Under the pieces are notes generated by a model, which saw nothing but the letters and a program-made list of their open reading frames with translations, was not told the origin of the DNA and made no database searches. A DNA stretch of 64,000 bases. Source: Simmondsia chinensis (taxonomy: Eukaryota > Streptophyta > Magnoliopsida > Caryophyllales > Simmondsiaceae). Shown in pieces: positions 11,396-23,400 of this stretch (its first letter is position 1; each line of letters starts with the position of its first letter). The position numbers and the translations under genes are program-made. Location: positions 8,506,501 through 8,570,500 of the forward strand of contig JAGTTD010000008.1 in the NCBI GenBank assembly GCA_018398585.1. Direction: 5' to 3'.

Positions 11396-12208
11396 GATTC
11401 ATGACTATTAACACCCCAACACCATATGATAGTGATCCATTTTCAACACTCACACGCCGTTTATCAACTATCATACACCATTTATGCTTTACCGTCAACA
11501 TTTGCTTTCCACCCCCAAAATCCACCACACTAATAAAATAGGAAAAACGCAGATACAATGAGGAACAATAGAATAAATCTGCCACGGAATCAAATAACCA
11601 AGCCAGTATGGAAACCTTACTCAAAATACACTAACCATTATTCACAACACCAATAACAGTAAAACCCTAAACCACAAAAAAAACCCTAAACCTAAAAAAA
11701 AAAAAAAAAAAAAACCCTAAACTAGAAAAACAAAACCCTAACCAATACTATGCCAGTGCAACGCAGGAAACAATCGAATATACATTTCCCTCGTACAACC
11801 CCAATAAACAACCAAGAGAATACAAACATGCACTAACGAAATCGGTATTACCTTTTTGGAAATGGTGATTATACTCTAGATGAACACGGTGAAGCAATGA
11901 AGTGCAACAGATGTCGAGGGACGTGACAACGAGAGCAAGGATGAAGTGAGCGAAAAGAAGGTCACAACGGCTTGGAAACTGGAAGGTCACAACGGGTGGA
12001 AAAGGAGACGGGAAATCGTAGAGATTGGTATGGGAAATGGGTGTAAGAGGAGAGAGAGGGATGCAGAATGTGTTGTAGTGGAGAGAGAGAGTGAAAACAG
12101 GAGGGAAATAGTGAGAGGGGCAAAATTATCCAAAAAGGTTGGTTTACGAAGAGAGGGGTTGGAAAAATATTAAATGTGGGGGTGAGGGTTCATTCCGTAC
12201 GATTTCCC
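11396..12208. repeat. Right terminal and subterminal inverted repeat
   Basis: This is the reverse complement of 1644-2464 with scattered changes. It includes AAACCCTAAAC motifs at 11665-11745 interrupted by A-tracts, the GA-rich block 12040-12120, and the terminus CATTCCGTACGATTTCCC. The reading frame at 11388-11624 (minus) mirrors 2259-2474 and is not assigned a function. Confidence 0.85.
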
Positions 12209-12217
12209 AAGTTTGTT
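12209..12217. repeat. Right target-site duplication of the Mutator-like element
   Basis: AAGTTTGTT is identical to 1635-1643 and lies directly after the terminal GATTTCCC. Confidence 0.9.
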
Positions 12218-13402
12218 TCCTCTAACTTAAAACAACCATCAAAATGAACAAATGCGTACTAAAAAATTATAATAACTTACACACTCAGAAAAGTGCAAAT
12301 AAATAAGACAAATAATCGTTCTATTTTATACAATACTCCTTCCAAGTGAAAAAAATAATGAAGAAATTATAAAGTGCCAGTTGGGGGATACAAGCACGTA
12401 GGCGGTGGAGAGTGGCCGCGAATCTCGCCATGGTGTTGATAAACTCTTGACAAATCTAGCAACTCACATTGTCCTTCATTACAATTATTCGTACAATCCA
12501 GTGTATCCCACCCTACTTTATCCCCTTATTTGATGCTAAACTTGTGACACTTTTGTATTTGGTCAAATAAAAATGTTATTTTTCTAGGTTAGAATTGGCC
12601 ATTTGTGTACTCTTAAATTTGGGATTGTTTGTATAACTGTTAAAACTTGTCATAACATGATAATTTGACGTGAATAAAATATGGAGACAGCATTTATCTG
12701 TTAGATTTTTATCTTCTTTTGAGTTCGGTATAATATGGCTTTCTAATGTGATTGAGAAATTCAGCTCAATTCAGATTATGGTTGGGTCAATGTGTTTTCG
12801 GTAGTTTAACTTGCTTATATCGTTACAATTATTCGCACAATCCCGTGTATCCCACCCTACTTTATCCCCTTATTTGATGCTAAACTTGTGACACTTTTGT
12901 ACTTGGTCAAACAAAAATGGTACTTTTCTAGGTTAAGATTGGCTTATGCGTACTCCACAATTGGGGTTGTTTGAATAACTATTAAAATTTCATACGATGT
13001 AGGATAACATGACACAGATACAACGTGAAAATAGTAGTTATGTGTGAGATTTTGTTTTTTAAGTTCAGTTGAATTTGAGCTATAAAATGCACTATCCACT
13101 TGAGTAACTCGGTTCCAATTCAATTTGGTTAGGTCAACGTGTTTTCGACATTTTAACTTGTTTATATAGTTATTTCAAGTTTCTTGAGTTATGCGAGTTG
13201 CATGCAACTAATACTATCTAGTGTTTTTTGGCCAATGACAATGTAAAATAATTTGAACTATTGTTTAGTCACGTTAAATTGACAAAATATTTTAACACTT
13301 TTTAATATGTTAAATATTCATTGCTAGTATCAATAATTAATATGGAACATAGCAAGTATGCGCAGTGTATACTATGGACATGGAGCCAACGCAGCCTACA
13401 GG
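12218..13402. other. Intergenic sequence with a 344-bp tandem duplication
   Basis: No gene is seen. Positions 12479-12822 and 12823 to about 13166 are two direct, diverged copies. Each starts TTACAATTATTCG and shares TATCCCACCCTACTTTATCC and GATGCTAAACTTGTGACAC. The copies have drifted more in their second halves. The rest is AT-rich and featureless. Confidence 0.7.
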
Positions 13403-14335
13403 TAGGGGTGCACACAGTCTGGTTTGGTAGTTTATGGTTACCAAACCGGACCAAACCGTAAAAACACGGTTCGAATTTTACAAGCCAAAATCAAAATGTT
13501 TTGTCTCAAAAACCAAACCAGATCGAAGCATAGTTATGGTTCAGTTCGGTCCCGTTTATGGTTTTAACCATTATAATCGAGAAATTGTTATTAACACTAA
13601 TATGAACATAATTTGATCAATATTAAAATCATCATTAAATACAAAAACATCCCAAAATACGAAAACTTTACTTGTCTTCATAATTCATAGTATAAAATAT
13701 GTTTATGCTATAGACTACATAAACAAAAACAACAGACAATACACAAAATGGGTCTATTAAATTCAGTAGTAATGTTTTTTAAACAAATTCAGCCGTAGCA
13801 TTGGGTCTGTTAAAATTTTTGTTAAATTGTTAATGAAATATTTAGTGGTTCAGTCACAAATTGGGTTAAATTGAATCAACGAGTGAATTTTACTTGTATC
13901 TAATATGATTCCGTCATTAAAATTAAATCATTACCATAGGTTAAATTTGACCAAATGACTAAATACATAATATAAATTTTAAAGGGACTAGATTGACATA
14001 ATTAAAAATATAAGGTCTAAGATGACACGATCAGAAAAGTACAAAGGCCATTAGTGTAAATAACCTAATTATTTTTTATCGGGTTGTCAAGTAAAATTTT
14101 GCCACTAAAGTAACTTGTTATGATTGAGATAATGTAAATGATCATTTAATTCTTTAGTTTATGGTTTAAGTTTGGTTTTAAACCAAACATAAACTGTAAA
14201 TCCTAATAACCAAAGTTTTCTAAACCAAACCATAATTTTTCAAACCATAAACCAATTCAACCGAACCAAACCATAATTTACGGTTTGGTCCGGTTTGGAT
14301 TACAGTTTAAACCATTTTTTACAAACCCCTCCCCA
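13403..14335. mobile_element. hAT-like non-autonomous element with GGTTTGGT-rich ends
   Basis: The left end (TAGGGGTGCACAC, then repeated GGTTTGG and ACCAAACC motifs) and the right end (ACCAAACC motifs, then ACAAACCCCT) are in inverted relation over a few hundred bases. This composition is common in plant hAT-type non-autonomous repeats. I could not find an 8-bp target duplication, so the limits are approximate. No transposase is present; the 60-codon frame at 13434-13616 is only the inverted-repeat arm read through. Confidence 0.5.
13780..14066. mobile_element. MITE remnant inside the hAT-like element
   Basis: The right end, AAAGTACAAAGGCCATTAGT followed by GTAAATAACC, is the reverse complement of a GGTTATTTACAC-type terminus. 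Interior blocks (GTATCTAATATGATTCCGTC, GGGACTAGATTGACATAATT) match the better preserved relative at 41459-41817. The left end is too degraded to place exactly. Confidence 0.45.
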
Positions 14336-14568
14336 CAAGTATAACGTTATATAGCAACCGCACCCCACCGTTTACCTTCCACACTCGCTCCATATCAACC
14401 TTACACTAGCATTGAGCATGGATCAGGTACCGGATCCGAAATGTATTTCAGGTTGGATATTCAAAACACTAAAATCACATCGTTACCCATGAAGTGATCT
14501 AAATAGTTGTGTACCAAGATCAATCAGGTACTCAAAACGATCCAGTTAAATTGCATCGAGTAGGGTAC
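14336..14568. other. Left part of a degenerate repeat split by the gypsy insertion
   Basis: Positions 14415-14568 hold GGATCAGGTACC- and AGGGTAC-type motifs. Sequence of the same style resumes at 24743, after the gypsy element. Reading across the two edges and keeping one copy of GGTAC gives a plausible continuous AGGGTACCCAATAAC. The host repeat looks hAT-like but is too decayed to classify. Confidence 0.4.
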
Positions 14569-15600
14569 TGATGCGATTTTAAAGAGTGTTTTAAAATCGT
14601 CTACTTGCAAGTGTATGAGATCATCGTAGCCTAGTCGGGTATACGGGTCCTATCCATAGAGAATCAGTGTTAAGTCAGACTTAATGATTAATGAGCAGTT
14701 GAAATCAGTTTTTGTGGGTTGAGTCAAGTGCTTAACTAAGCAAAGCCAACTAAAACAATAGAAAAGGATGTCAATTTGATTAAGGTTAGTTTAGAGAGTG
14801 AATTTAGGAAAGCTTAACTCGTATCCCGTCATTATATTTTACTTAGGCCGATGATTAAAAGGACTTAGGCTACAAGCTCTAAACTTGAGTTAATACTTGA
14901 AATAGGGCTTAGGATAATAAACTAGTCTAAAGGAATAACCTATCTTATCACCCTAAGAGTAGCATATGTTATCTCATTAGCACTACTTAATTCCTTTGTT
15001 ACTCGTAATTTAATATTAACTTATATAAAAGAGAGTATGTTCAGGGTTGGGTATAACCTCAACCCTAACCACGCGTGAAAACCTGTTATGCTATGGTCGA
15101 GGCTACAAGCACAAAATGAAATGCAAAAGAGTTGGAGATCTAAACATGGCTACAAGTACGCACAAAGAAACACCAAAAAATCATGAATAATTCCCCACAG
15201 AGGTGCGTAAATAACATAACTAAATCATCTTCAAAGTAAAATACAAAACCAGGATACGGACGGCTGCCCGTCCTTCATCCCCAAACTAAAAATGTCTATT
15301 CCTCCGTGGCAGTTTTACACATCATAAAATCTAAGAAAAAGAAAAAAACAATGAGTAAAACTCGAAAGCAAAGACTCCCTCAATCAATATTGACGCTCGA
15401 AAGTGAAGACTCCCTCAATCAATATTGACATTGATCTGATCTTTGATCTTCCCAGTACTTCTACCACCTGCGCTTAGGGGTTTGAGAATGTCTTGAATCT
15501 CGTAGCAGCTTCGAGAAGGAGAGGAAGAGAAGAAATTCGGCTGAAAAGTGGGAAAAAAAATTAGGTCTCCCTTTCTCTTTATATAGAGGAACGTCTATTT
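14569..15600 (-). repeat. LTR of the Athila-like element (left, 3' LTR)
   Basis: On the plus strand it starts TGATGCGATTTT, and contains CTTGCAAGTG and CCGTCATTATATTTTA. Read on the minus strand it has a TATA-type box near 15583 (CTCTATATAAAG), a pyrimidine-rich leader and a conserved block with TAGAAGTACTGGGAAGATC. The same blocks recur in the solo LTR at 25440-26822. The inner (right) limit is not resolved. Confidence 0.5.
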
Positions 15601-17859
15601 CTTGGCAACATTTGCAGTTAACTATAACGTTTGATCAGTAAAGAGTTACATGTCAAATTATATATCTAATCGAAACTCTTAAAGCGATCTACATGATCCC
15701 AGTGGTATCTTGAGTGATAACTGATATTAATGGGTCATGAAGGCTCTTTTTTTTTAGCATTCTGCTCGTTACAAGCTTGACCAATTGCCAAAATTCTTGG
15801 CCGATCGATCCGTGCACCTAAGGTAAGACTTTTCTTAATCGAGTCTTGAGCCAAATGGTCCTTTTTTTCACACGTGGTCAGGTTTCTCAAAGTAGTCTTC
15901 AATTATACCTTGATTAAGCTTGATTCTGCCACTTTTCAACATTTGTTTGCTCCATTGCACTCTAAGGTTAAAAGTACCTAGATTACAACAAAATACACAT
16001 GTAAAAGCTGAATATGTTGCTAGAATGAGAAATAAAATTTGTAAATATAAAGTACATCAACATATTTAAAACCACTTTGTGCTTGTCCTCAAGTAAGATT
16101 CGACTCAAACTAACTAAAGACGAAAAAAATTCAATCAAGCATGTAATGGCAAGAATTAATTGTGAAAAATATTTCAAGCATTTATGAAGGTGTCCCTAAG
16201 AGTAGAGAATATTTATAAATTCTTAGTATTACACTGGTTCTAACTCAAATTCTCACTATTTAAGTCTTTTTTACTAGAAAGTGAACTTATAACTTCTCTC
16301 CCATTTTTCTTATTTCAAACCCTCCGAATTAAAGACAAATAGATAAAATAATCAAAAGAATCAGTTACCCTAACAATTCACTTCTAATCAACAAAGAAAT
16401 TAAAAGGTTTCTCTTTTTTTCTTTTTATTTTTTAAAGTAACTCATGGTCAAGCGTATCTCTCTATGACTCATGTAGCGAGTTTTCAGTCGGTGACTCCCA
16501 ATCCAATTGGCCCAAGGCACCGAGTGAAGAGCACTCCTTAGATCTAATGGCTCGAGTCAAATGAATTCATAACCTAAGCCGTTACTAGCACATACCTTAA
16601 AGACATTTCATTCAAATTAGGCATTGGTGCTTTTTAAAGTGACTTAAAGTGGTTGATTCTTCTTTAGCTTTCCTTGTGGCCTATGTTAAGAGCTTTTGAG
16701 CAGCAGCTCCTGACCAGGCTGGCTCAAGAACCAGGTGTAAAGACACCACTACAACCTTGCTTGCTTGAGACATAAAGGCTACAAGAACCAACAAGTCACA
16801 AATACTTACTTAATTCACATGCATTGGTACCTTTTTTTTTTCCAGAATCACTCAAGATAAAGAGATGAAAATTGATTTCAACATTGTTAAGAGTAAAATA
16901 GTGGATTCAGACTCCTAAAATTATTTCCGCTATCACAACCTAAAACGTAGGGCAAGTCATAAGACTAAGGGTAAAAGGAATAATCTCTCTAACTAGTTAA
17001 AAGACAAAAATATAGATTCAACAGTTAGATACATGAATAATCTCACTACATAAATATTCTAATCGTCATAGTGCAACTCAAATTTGAAGTTCAATATAAG
17101 TCACTATACTTCTATTATAATCCATGCAAAAACTCAGCTAATTAAAGAAAAAAGATGCTAAAAGGACCATCAAAAGTTTACACCATACATGCCATCCCCA
17201 AACCCCAAACCTTACATTGCCATCAATGCAAAATAATGAAAGGAAATACATGTAAGGAAAGGAAAGAGACAACCTTGGGTATGGCATATTCAGCTATAAA
17301 TGGCGAGCAATCCAAAAAGGAAAGGTCGAAATAGCAAGCTACAAAAGAAGACAGAATACTAAACAAACCTGTTAGTAGTGTTAGAAATATGGACCATACA
17401 AGTGGTTAGTAAAAGAGAAACAAAGTTAGCACGAAAGGGATAACCAAAAGATCAGCGAAAGAAAAAGAGTTCGGTCTGAAAAACCATCTAAAACACAAAA
17501 CAAACATAAGCGTAGGCTGGAATGCCTCCCAAGAGTACTAAGTTTAACGCCATCAGCTAGACGCAGTGTAGAGCGCAATGTCAACCAAAATCCGAGGCAA
17601 TATCTTCCATAGTATTCAGGTCAAGCTAGTAAGGACGATCCCCAAACCCACAAATGTTTCTTGACCTATGACTTTTAAAAAGAAAAACATTATTAGCATC
17701 GGGGTCTCGAATCTTTATCCTACCAAGTTTCGGCGATGACGCACAGTTATCGACATAGATGGGGACATTACTCCAATCAGCAATTTTGATAGGATCAGGT
17801 GTACCTAATATTACCAAAGGATCAATACCATCAAACCCGTAGCACTTTAGCTTATCCTC
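15601..17859 (-). other. Non-coding interior of the Athila-like element
   Basis: No protein domain is seen. The tract has GC-richer islands (for example 16440-16560) within A-rich sequence and the phrase TGGGAGGCATTCC on the minus strand near 17525. The reading frames at 15983-16177 and 17626-17817 match no family I recognise. It probably replaces the pol region and the downstream part of the element. Confidence 0.4.
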
Positions 17860-18235
17860 TATCTTAGAGTGTCAAAAAATGTTCGAGAACTTCAATTTGC
17901 CCTTGAGGTTTTCAAAAGAAACCTCCAACGCTCCTGTCCTATAATGAATCATAGCGTCAGCGGTTGGTAGGAACAGTCAGCCTTGAATAATAGGAGTGTT
18001 GTTCTTTTTCTAGGAACAGGGTCCATATCTAAGACAATAAAATTAACAGGAAAGACAAACTTGTTAAACTTGGTAAGTACATCCTCCACTACCCCCCATG
18101 AGGTACACACTCTATCCTATTAACCAACTGAAGTGTAACACTGGTTGGCTTAAGGTTTCCTATACCCAATTCCTGAAAAAATAAACAAGGAATGAGGTTG
18201 ACACTCGCTCTTAGGTCTAGAAGGGCCCGTCTATT
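17860..18235 (-). pseudogene. gypsy aspartic protease remnant
   Basis: The minus-strand translation shows LDLRASVNLIP followed by ELGIGNLKPTSVTLQLVNR, then VPHG and a segment like the FVFPVNFIVLDMD strand of Athila-type proteases. The catalytic DLGAS or DTGAS motif reads DLRAS, so the Gly after the Asp is replaced. Several stops and frame changes interrupt it (for example after VPHGG). It follows the gag remnant in the usual order gag then protease. No RT follows. Confidence 0.65.
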
Positions 18236-19410
18236 TTACTGCTTCCTGATGACACACGGGAACATAAAGGCCCCATGATCTTAAACTTGGGCGGGGCGGC
18301 CATCGCCAAAATGCTACTCACCTTCTCGTGAGTCGGACCTTCTTCAGAATGTGCTCCCGGGCGTGCTTTTTTTTTGTGCAAAGGTCCTTGAGGAACTTGG
18401 CATACATAAGAATATGCTTAATGGCATCGATCAACAGTATGTTGATTTTCATGTCCTTAAACACATCTATAAGTTTAGCCTCTTTAGGTCGTCCTTTTTC
18501 TTAGGTCCTATAAGGGCCGAAGGGAAAGGTATAGCGGATTCATAACCCTTTCTTGTGATCCCTCTATATATGAGGTGGGAGGGAGAGTCACATTCTTCTC
18601 GATTTCAACCTCAACTTCCCTAAGGTTCTCATCTCCTGAAACCGACACAACCTTAGCTTACTCAAGAATGACCAAGCTAGGGTTAAAACTAGTTGATCAT
18701 GTGGGATTTGTGAGTGATTGGGAGGGTAAACTCCCTTCCTCTATCCTATTCAGTGCGTGAGCTTACTATCCTATCTGGTTCTCTAATTTGGCGATAGATT
18801 ACGAGTGAGACCAAACCAGTTTTGTGGGGTCCTCCATAAAGTGGAGCATATGCTACTCTAACTATGACATGTACCCTGGAGGTGGGGAGGATGGTTATCA
18901 TGAGCAACATTGGAATGAGGTCGAGCATCATACCTGTGTCCTACCTAAAAAACAGGAGGGTGAGCATTACCTACAAAGTCGGGATCTTGTTGTCTCGTGG
19001 GTTGATTTTGATTGGCGTTCTGCGTTCACGAGAAGTTCAGATGATTGCACCACCCGGGATTGTAGGTGTTGGAGGATGGGTCATTACTCCTCGAATATCC
19101 TTGAGCTACATAAACTTATTCCTACATGTATTCGGGAAATTAAGACGCATATAAACAATCAAGCACAGAATAGTCCTCATTGAACAAATGCCACAAGGAG
19201 TAATACCACCCAATGACTTAGTTGCTTGGACTTGGCACACATTTGTAGGGTTCACATGCAAGTTCATAAGCTGATCCATTTTCATATTAAGGGCATCCAG
19301 TCTAAGGTTTCGTTAGGTGCTACTTCGTAGACACCGCATGTGCTCCCTCAACCTACTCTCGCAGAGGGATCTTAGTCGAGGGAGTGTTCACTGAGACGCT
19401 CAAATAATAT
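18236..19410 (-). other. Degraded gag-protease linker
   Basis: This should encode the C-terminal part of gag and the spacer to the protease. I see only short frames with many stops on the minus strand and no zinc knuckle. The plus-strand frames at 18351-19183 have no recognisable homologue and are taken as chance. Confidence 0.35.
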
Positions 19411-19975
19411 TCATGCCTCATTCTCATCTTGTTGGTTAAATGCTCCCCCACACGAAGCATTAACCGTCTTCTTGTTAGAAGCTGTGGGACCATCATAGAA
19501 GTTCTTCACAAGAGCACACTTGGGTGACCCGTGGTGGGGACAGCTTCTAAGGAGCTCCTTAAATCTACCCCAACTTTTATAAAATTGCTCCTGATCTTTT
19601 TGTTCAAAACTATTGATCGCACACCTAACAGCCAAAATCCCTGCCTTAGAATAAAATTTGATTAGGAACTTTTGTTGGAGGTCATCCTAAGTTGTTATTT
19701 AGGGATTGAAACCATCGCTTGGCTAGGTCTTTCAATGAAAACGGGAAAAGTTGTAACCTAACTGCAACATGCAGGACACCTCGATAATGACATGTTTCAC
19801 AAATTTCAAGAAAGGAATCGAGGTGCTTGTATGGGCTCTCAATTGGCTTCATATAGAAACTAGGAAGCATACTAATCTCAGACTTAATTTCAATGTTTAC
19901 ATTACCCAAGGTGGGTAACACAACTCCGACAGGCGCAATATAAGTTTAGGAAAACAAATAATCCCCAATTTAACA
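19411..19975 (-). pseudogene. Athila-type gag remnant
   Basis: Two minus-strand segments (19682-19921 and 19411-19635) carry the diagnostic gag core: SFLEICETCHYRG, VRLQLFPFSLKDLAKRWFQSL, then EQFYKSWGRFKELLRSCPHHG and VKNFYDG. Gypsy gag proteins of the Athila and Tat groups have these motifs in this order; the protein packages element RNA in virus-like particles. Stops and a frame change lie between the two parts (19636-19681). The N-terminal region ends at 19993, where a later LTR element is inserted; the leader resumes at 24280. Confidence 0.75.
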
Positions 19976-19993
19976 TGGAGAGGCTTGCTCTGG

Positions 19994-20440
19994 TGTCATG
20001 ATTCTAGAAGATGGGGCATATGGAATTGAGTATTAATAAGTCAAAGATTATAATAAAATAGTATGAGTCCTTGGTTTAAGTCTAATTAGCATCTCAATAA
20101 CCTCATTGGCCAGTAGCTTGTAAGATAAGGAGGGAAGGTGTAAGTTAAGTGGTAGTTAGAATGTCAAGGTCACTGGTTTGTGAGTTTGTGGTTAAGTCAT
20201 GTTTAGGTACATTGTATTTGTAGATATTTCTTATAACCGACTTAGGCTTAGAGTTAGCATAAGTAGGTGAGTTTCTTCACTTGTAAGGGGCATTTAATGA
20301 TAATTGATATCTTTTCTCTCTCTCAACTCTAATTCTCTCTACTTCACCTCTATTTTCTCTATTACTCATCTATTTCACTTCCTCATCTCATACTATCTTT
20401 TCCATAGGTTATGATTTAAGTTGAATCTTGAATCGTAACA
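19994..20440 (+). repeat. 5' LTR of the non-autonomous element (447 bp)
   Basis: It runs from TGTCATGATTCTAGAAG to GAATCGTAACA. It matches 23840-24279 throughout, including GTTAAGTGGTAGTTAGAATG and a run of TCTCTC-rich leader sequence. Small insertions near 20045 distinguish it. Confidence 0.85.
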
Positions 20441-20458
20441 ATTGGCATCAAAGCTTAT
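20441..20458 (+). promoter_or_regulatory. Primer binding site
   Basis: ATTGGCATCAAAGCTTAT follows the LTR end directly. It resembles TGGTATCAGAGC, the complement of initiator Met-tRNA, with two changes. Confidence 0.65.
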
Positions 20459-23400
20459 GATTTTGCTTCCAATTAAGTTGAATTGAGTTCAATTTGATTA
20501 CATAAGCATTAGATCAAGCTTATTTGATATCAAGCTCTTGATCAGATTGTATTTGATCAAGATATCGTGCTAAATTGCCAAGATTCTTCAAATCGTGCTA
20601 TATTAATATCAAGTTCTGTTGTTTAGGTTGCATTTGATCGAGATTTCAGTTCAAAAGCTTGCCGTTATTGTGTCTTGTAGCTGATTCTTGTGATCTTGTG
20701 ATCTTGAATCATCGATCAAGCTGGAATTGGATTCAATTCAGCAGATTACATATTGAACCAACTGAATTAATCTCGAATTAAGCTGCACTCTTGAGATCTT
20801 GTTAGCTGAATTTGCTGATCTTGTTCCCTTGTGATCTGGTACCAAAACTCAACGATCTAGCTAAGCTGCATAAAATTGAGATAGCAATGGATGTCAAAGC
20901 TGTGGCAAACTTGCTTCGGAATATTATGATATAAATGTTGAGATGATACAAAGGACTCACAAAATTTTAGAGCAACATCTTCCAAAGATATTACAAACTC
21001 TTCAAGAGATACTGATCACAAGGCAAGCATCGCAGCAACCTATTAAGAAAAACAGTGTTCCATCACCAAATGTGGTGGCAATGAAATTTAAGCCTATGAT
21101 CGAATTAAGGAATAGGAGATCACTAAGATGGAAGCAATTAACTCAGCAAAATCTTGTGCTCAAGGTGCATCTGAGTAACATGAAGTATGTTGCTAGCAAG
21201 AGATTTAGGAGAAGATCGAAAGTGAGGCAACTGAAGGGAGTGATTGGACCTATAAGAATGCAAGAACACAACATAATTTGAAGGAGAATACACATCCTCG
21301 AGTAGTGTGACAATTTTACGAATTCAGCAAGTTGAATCGAAGCAAAGGAACAATTCAGCGCTGAAATGGAATTATGATCAGCAGCCAGACTTGCATATAA
21401 ATATGACTGATCTGGAAGCTCAAATAAAGAACACTCATGTGACTAATAGAGTGACAAATCAGGAAAGTTTGAGACCTCTTGATCCAAGGAAAGTGGAGCA
21501 AAACACAGCTGGTAGAGCTAGAAACAGTTGGAGTTTGGAAGCAACAGATGCAAATCAGGGTAGTAATATCACACGAGGCCTTGAGACTCGGAATGAGCTT
21601 GGTTCGGCTGAAATTCAGAAGCTCAATTCTGCATTTACGGCAACAATTCAGAATGATCATACACTAACGCTAGCTAAAGAACCACTGAATGTTGCGGCAA
21701 AGGAAGTGCAAGTGGAAATAGAAGTTCTAAGCTTCATAATGTAGCATTTGAAGTTGATCTTACAGCCTAACATTGAGAACAAGTTAGCTATTAGAGTTAG
21801 TCGCAAGAAATGCTATGCAAGTTAAGAGCATTGATGAAGCCAATCTTGGTCTATAAGGGGAGACCTCCAAATTTTCTCCTTCTCAAGTCAAATAAATTGA
21901 TTTTGGACAGGTTTTATATGCTCAATAATACAAAATTGAAGTAGCCTAAGAAGGTGATGTGGTTAATAGATAGACTTGGAGCTTGTTCATGGACCAAAAG
22001 GACAATTAGGAGGGTAAGGAAGAGGTGGAATTCAATAAGCAATGATACCAAATCAGCAAGAAATAGAGTTAATACTGCACAATGCAAGCAAACTCAACAG
22101 AGAAGTGGTTTGATATTATTCTAGTGCAAGGAGATTTTCCAATTCTATTGAGATATGGGCAAGATCTGGTCCAATGGCAAGCTCAATTGAGTGGAGCTAA
22201 TGTTTATTCATCTAATAACATTAACAATGGGCCCCCTAATCTCAGGAAAATGGAGCAAGTTGTTGAGCTCAGCTGAGATGATTTTAGCAGCGCATATGCG
22301 TTGGTAGACAAATTTGCTGAGCAACCTCTCTTTTGGAGCTAAGGGAGTGGAATAATTCGGTCCAAAAGAAGCTACAAGGTGAAGTATAAAGAGAGAAAGC
22401 TCCAAAGGATAAGATATAGGAGCAATCAAGGGAAAATCTTTGAATTTTGTGATGAGGCCAAGCCGATTTTGATGGCTTCTAGCGCTGAATTATCAAGGAA
22501 GTTGGAGCAAGTATTAGATGCTTGTGTTAGTCATGCCATGAGTAAATGTCATCTTCCAAGAATACAAGCCAATATAAGGCCTCCTAAGTCCTTGGGGTCT
22601 ATATTCCAACTGCAAGAGAATGTTCATGGGAATGCAACAAGTTTAGAAGCAACACGCTAATTCTGAAAAAGATTGTGATGGGCATTATCACTTAAGTGAG
22701 GTTCAAGGTTACATACAAGTTGAGGAGATTGATCAACTTGATGGAAATCACCAAAATGCTTCTATTGAGAAAGTCATCGTGAGCTCAAGATCATTTCCAG
22801 CTAATATAATTGTACAGCTTCGCAACGGAATCAGAAGCAGATCAGTCATTGATCCAGAAATGTTTCAAGTTGTTTTCATGTTCCTGCGGCCTCGAGGGCT
22901 GGTGTATTTCAAATTCAACTTGTTGATAAGGAAGCAGAGTTGGTTCACTTGAGAAGAGAAGGAATACTTAAAGAGCTGGGAGTACAAAATCACTAGTATC
23001 AACTTAGCTGCGGAGGATCATGTGCAGGATGCAAGCAAAAGGAGATTCAAATCCGAACTGAAGGCTTTGTTAATAATCTGGAATTTGTATGTTGCAAGTT
23101 GAGTAAAGTTAGTTAGGCTTCCTTGAGAGTTCAACACAAGAATGCATCACGTTGGAGTCTAGCAAAGACATCCAAGGACTTATGCTATTTGGGTAACATT
23201 CACCAATTTCCAGACTCTAGTCCACTTGCTCACGAGAGATTGCTGTTTTTGTGTTCAAGTAAGTGATTCAAAGAGTTTGGTAAGGAGCAAAGGAAGGTTG
23301 CGGCTTAGAAATGGGCTCAAAGCTTGAAACACGAAGTTAAGAATTGTTGTTCTACTGCCAGTAACAGTCGAAAAGCTGTTATAGAAAATGTTTGGAAACC

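Larger units (their letters stand above)
1644..12208. mobile_element. Giant fold-back Mutator-like element (Ulp1-bearing MULE)
   Basis: The element starts GGGAAATCGTACGGAATGAA and ends with the reverse complement of that sequence, between two perfect 9-bp duplications. Inverted similarity does not stop at the termini: it runs through nearly the whole element. The left arm is about 1644-6500 and the right arm about 7766-12208, with a loop of about 1.3 kb. In order from each end inward, both arms carry a 0.8-kb subterminal part, an array of 83-bp repeats, a Ulp1-type protease gene and a 0.4-kb 3' flank. No transposase (mudrA, MURA) was seen, so it would depend on an enzyme supplied in trans. 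MULEs that carry Ulp1-like genes are known in Arabidopsis and melon (the KAONASHI or KI type); placing this one in that group is by shared content only. Confidence 0.88.

Noticed and set aside
11946..12173. 75-codon plus-strand frame at 11946-12173
   Set aside because: It is a GA-rich subterminal repeat read in reverse; Arg/Glu-rich composition is due to purine bias.
13403..14335. 8-bp target duplication for the hAT-like element
   Set aside because: Several alignments of the ends were tried and none gave matching octamers.
18351..19183. Plus-strand frames over the gypsy gag-protease linker
   Set aside because: They oppose the element's coding strand and match no family.
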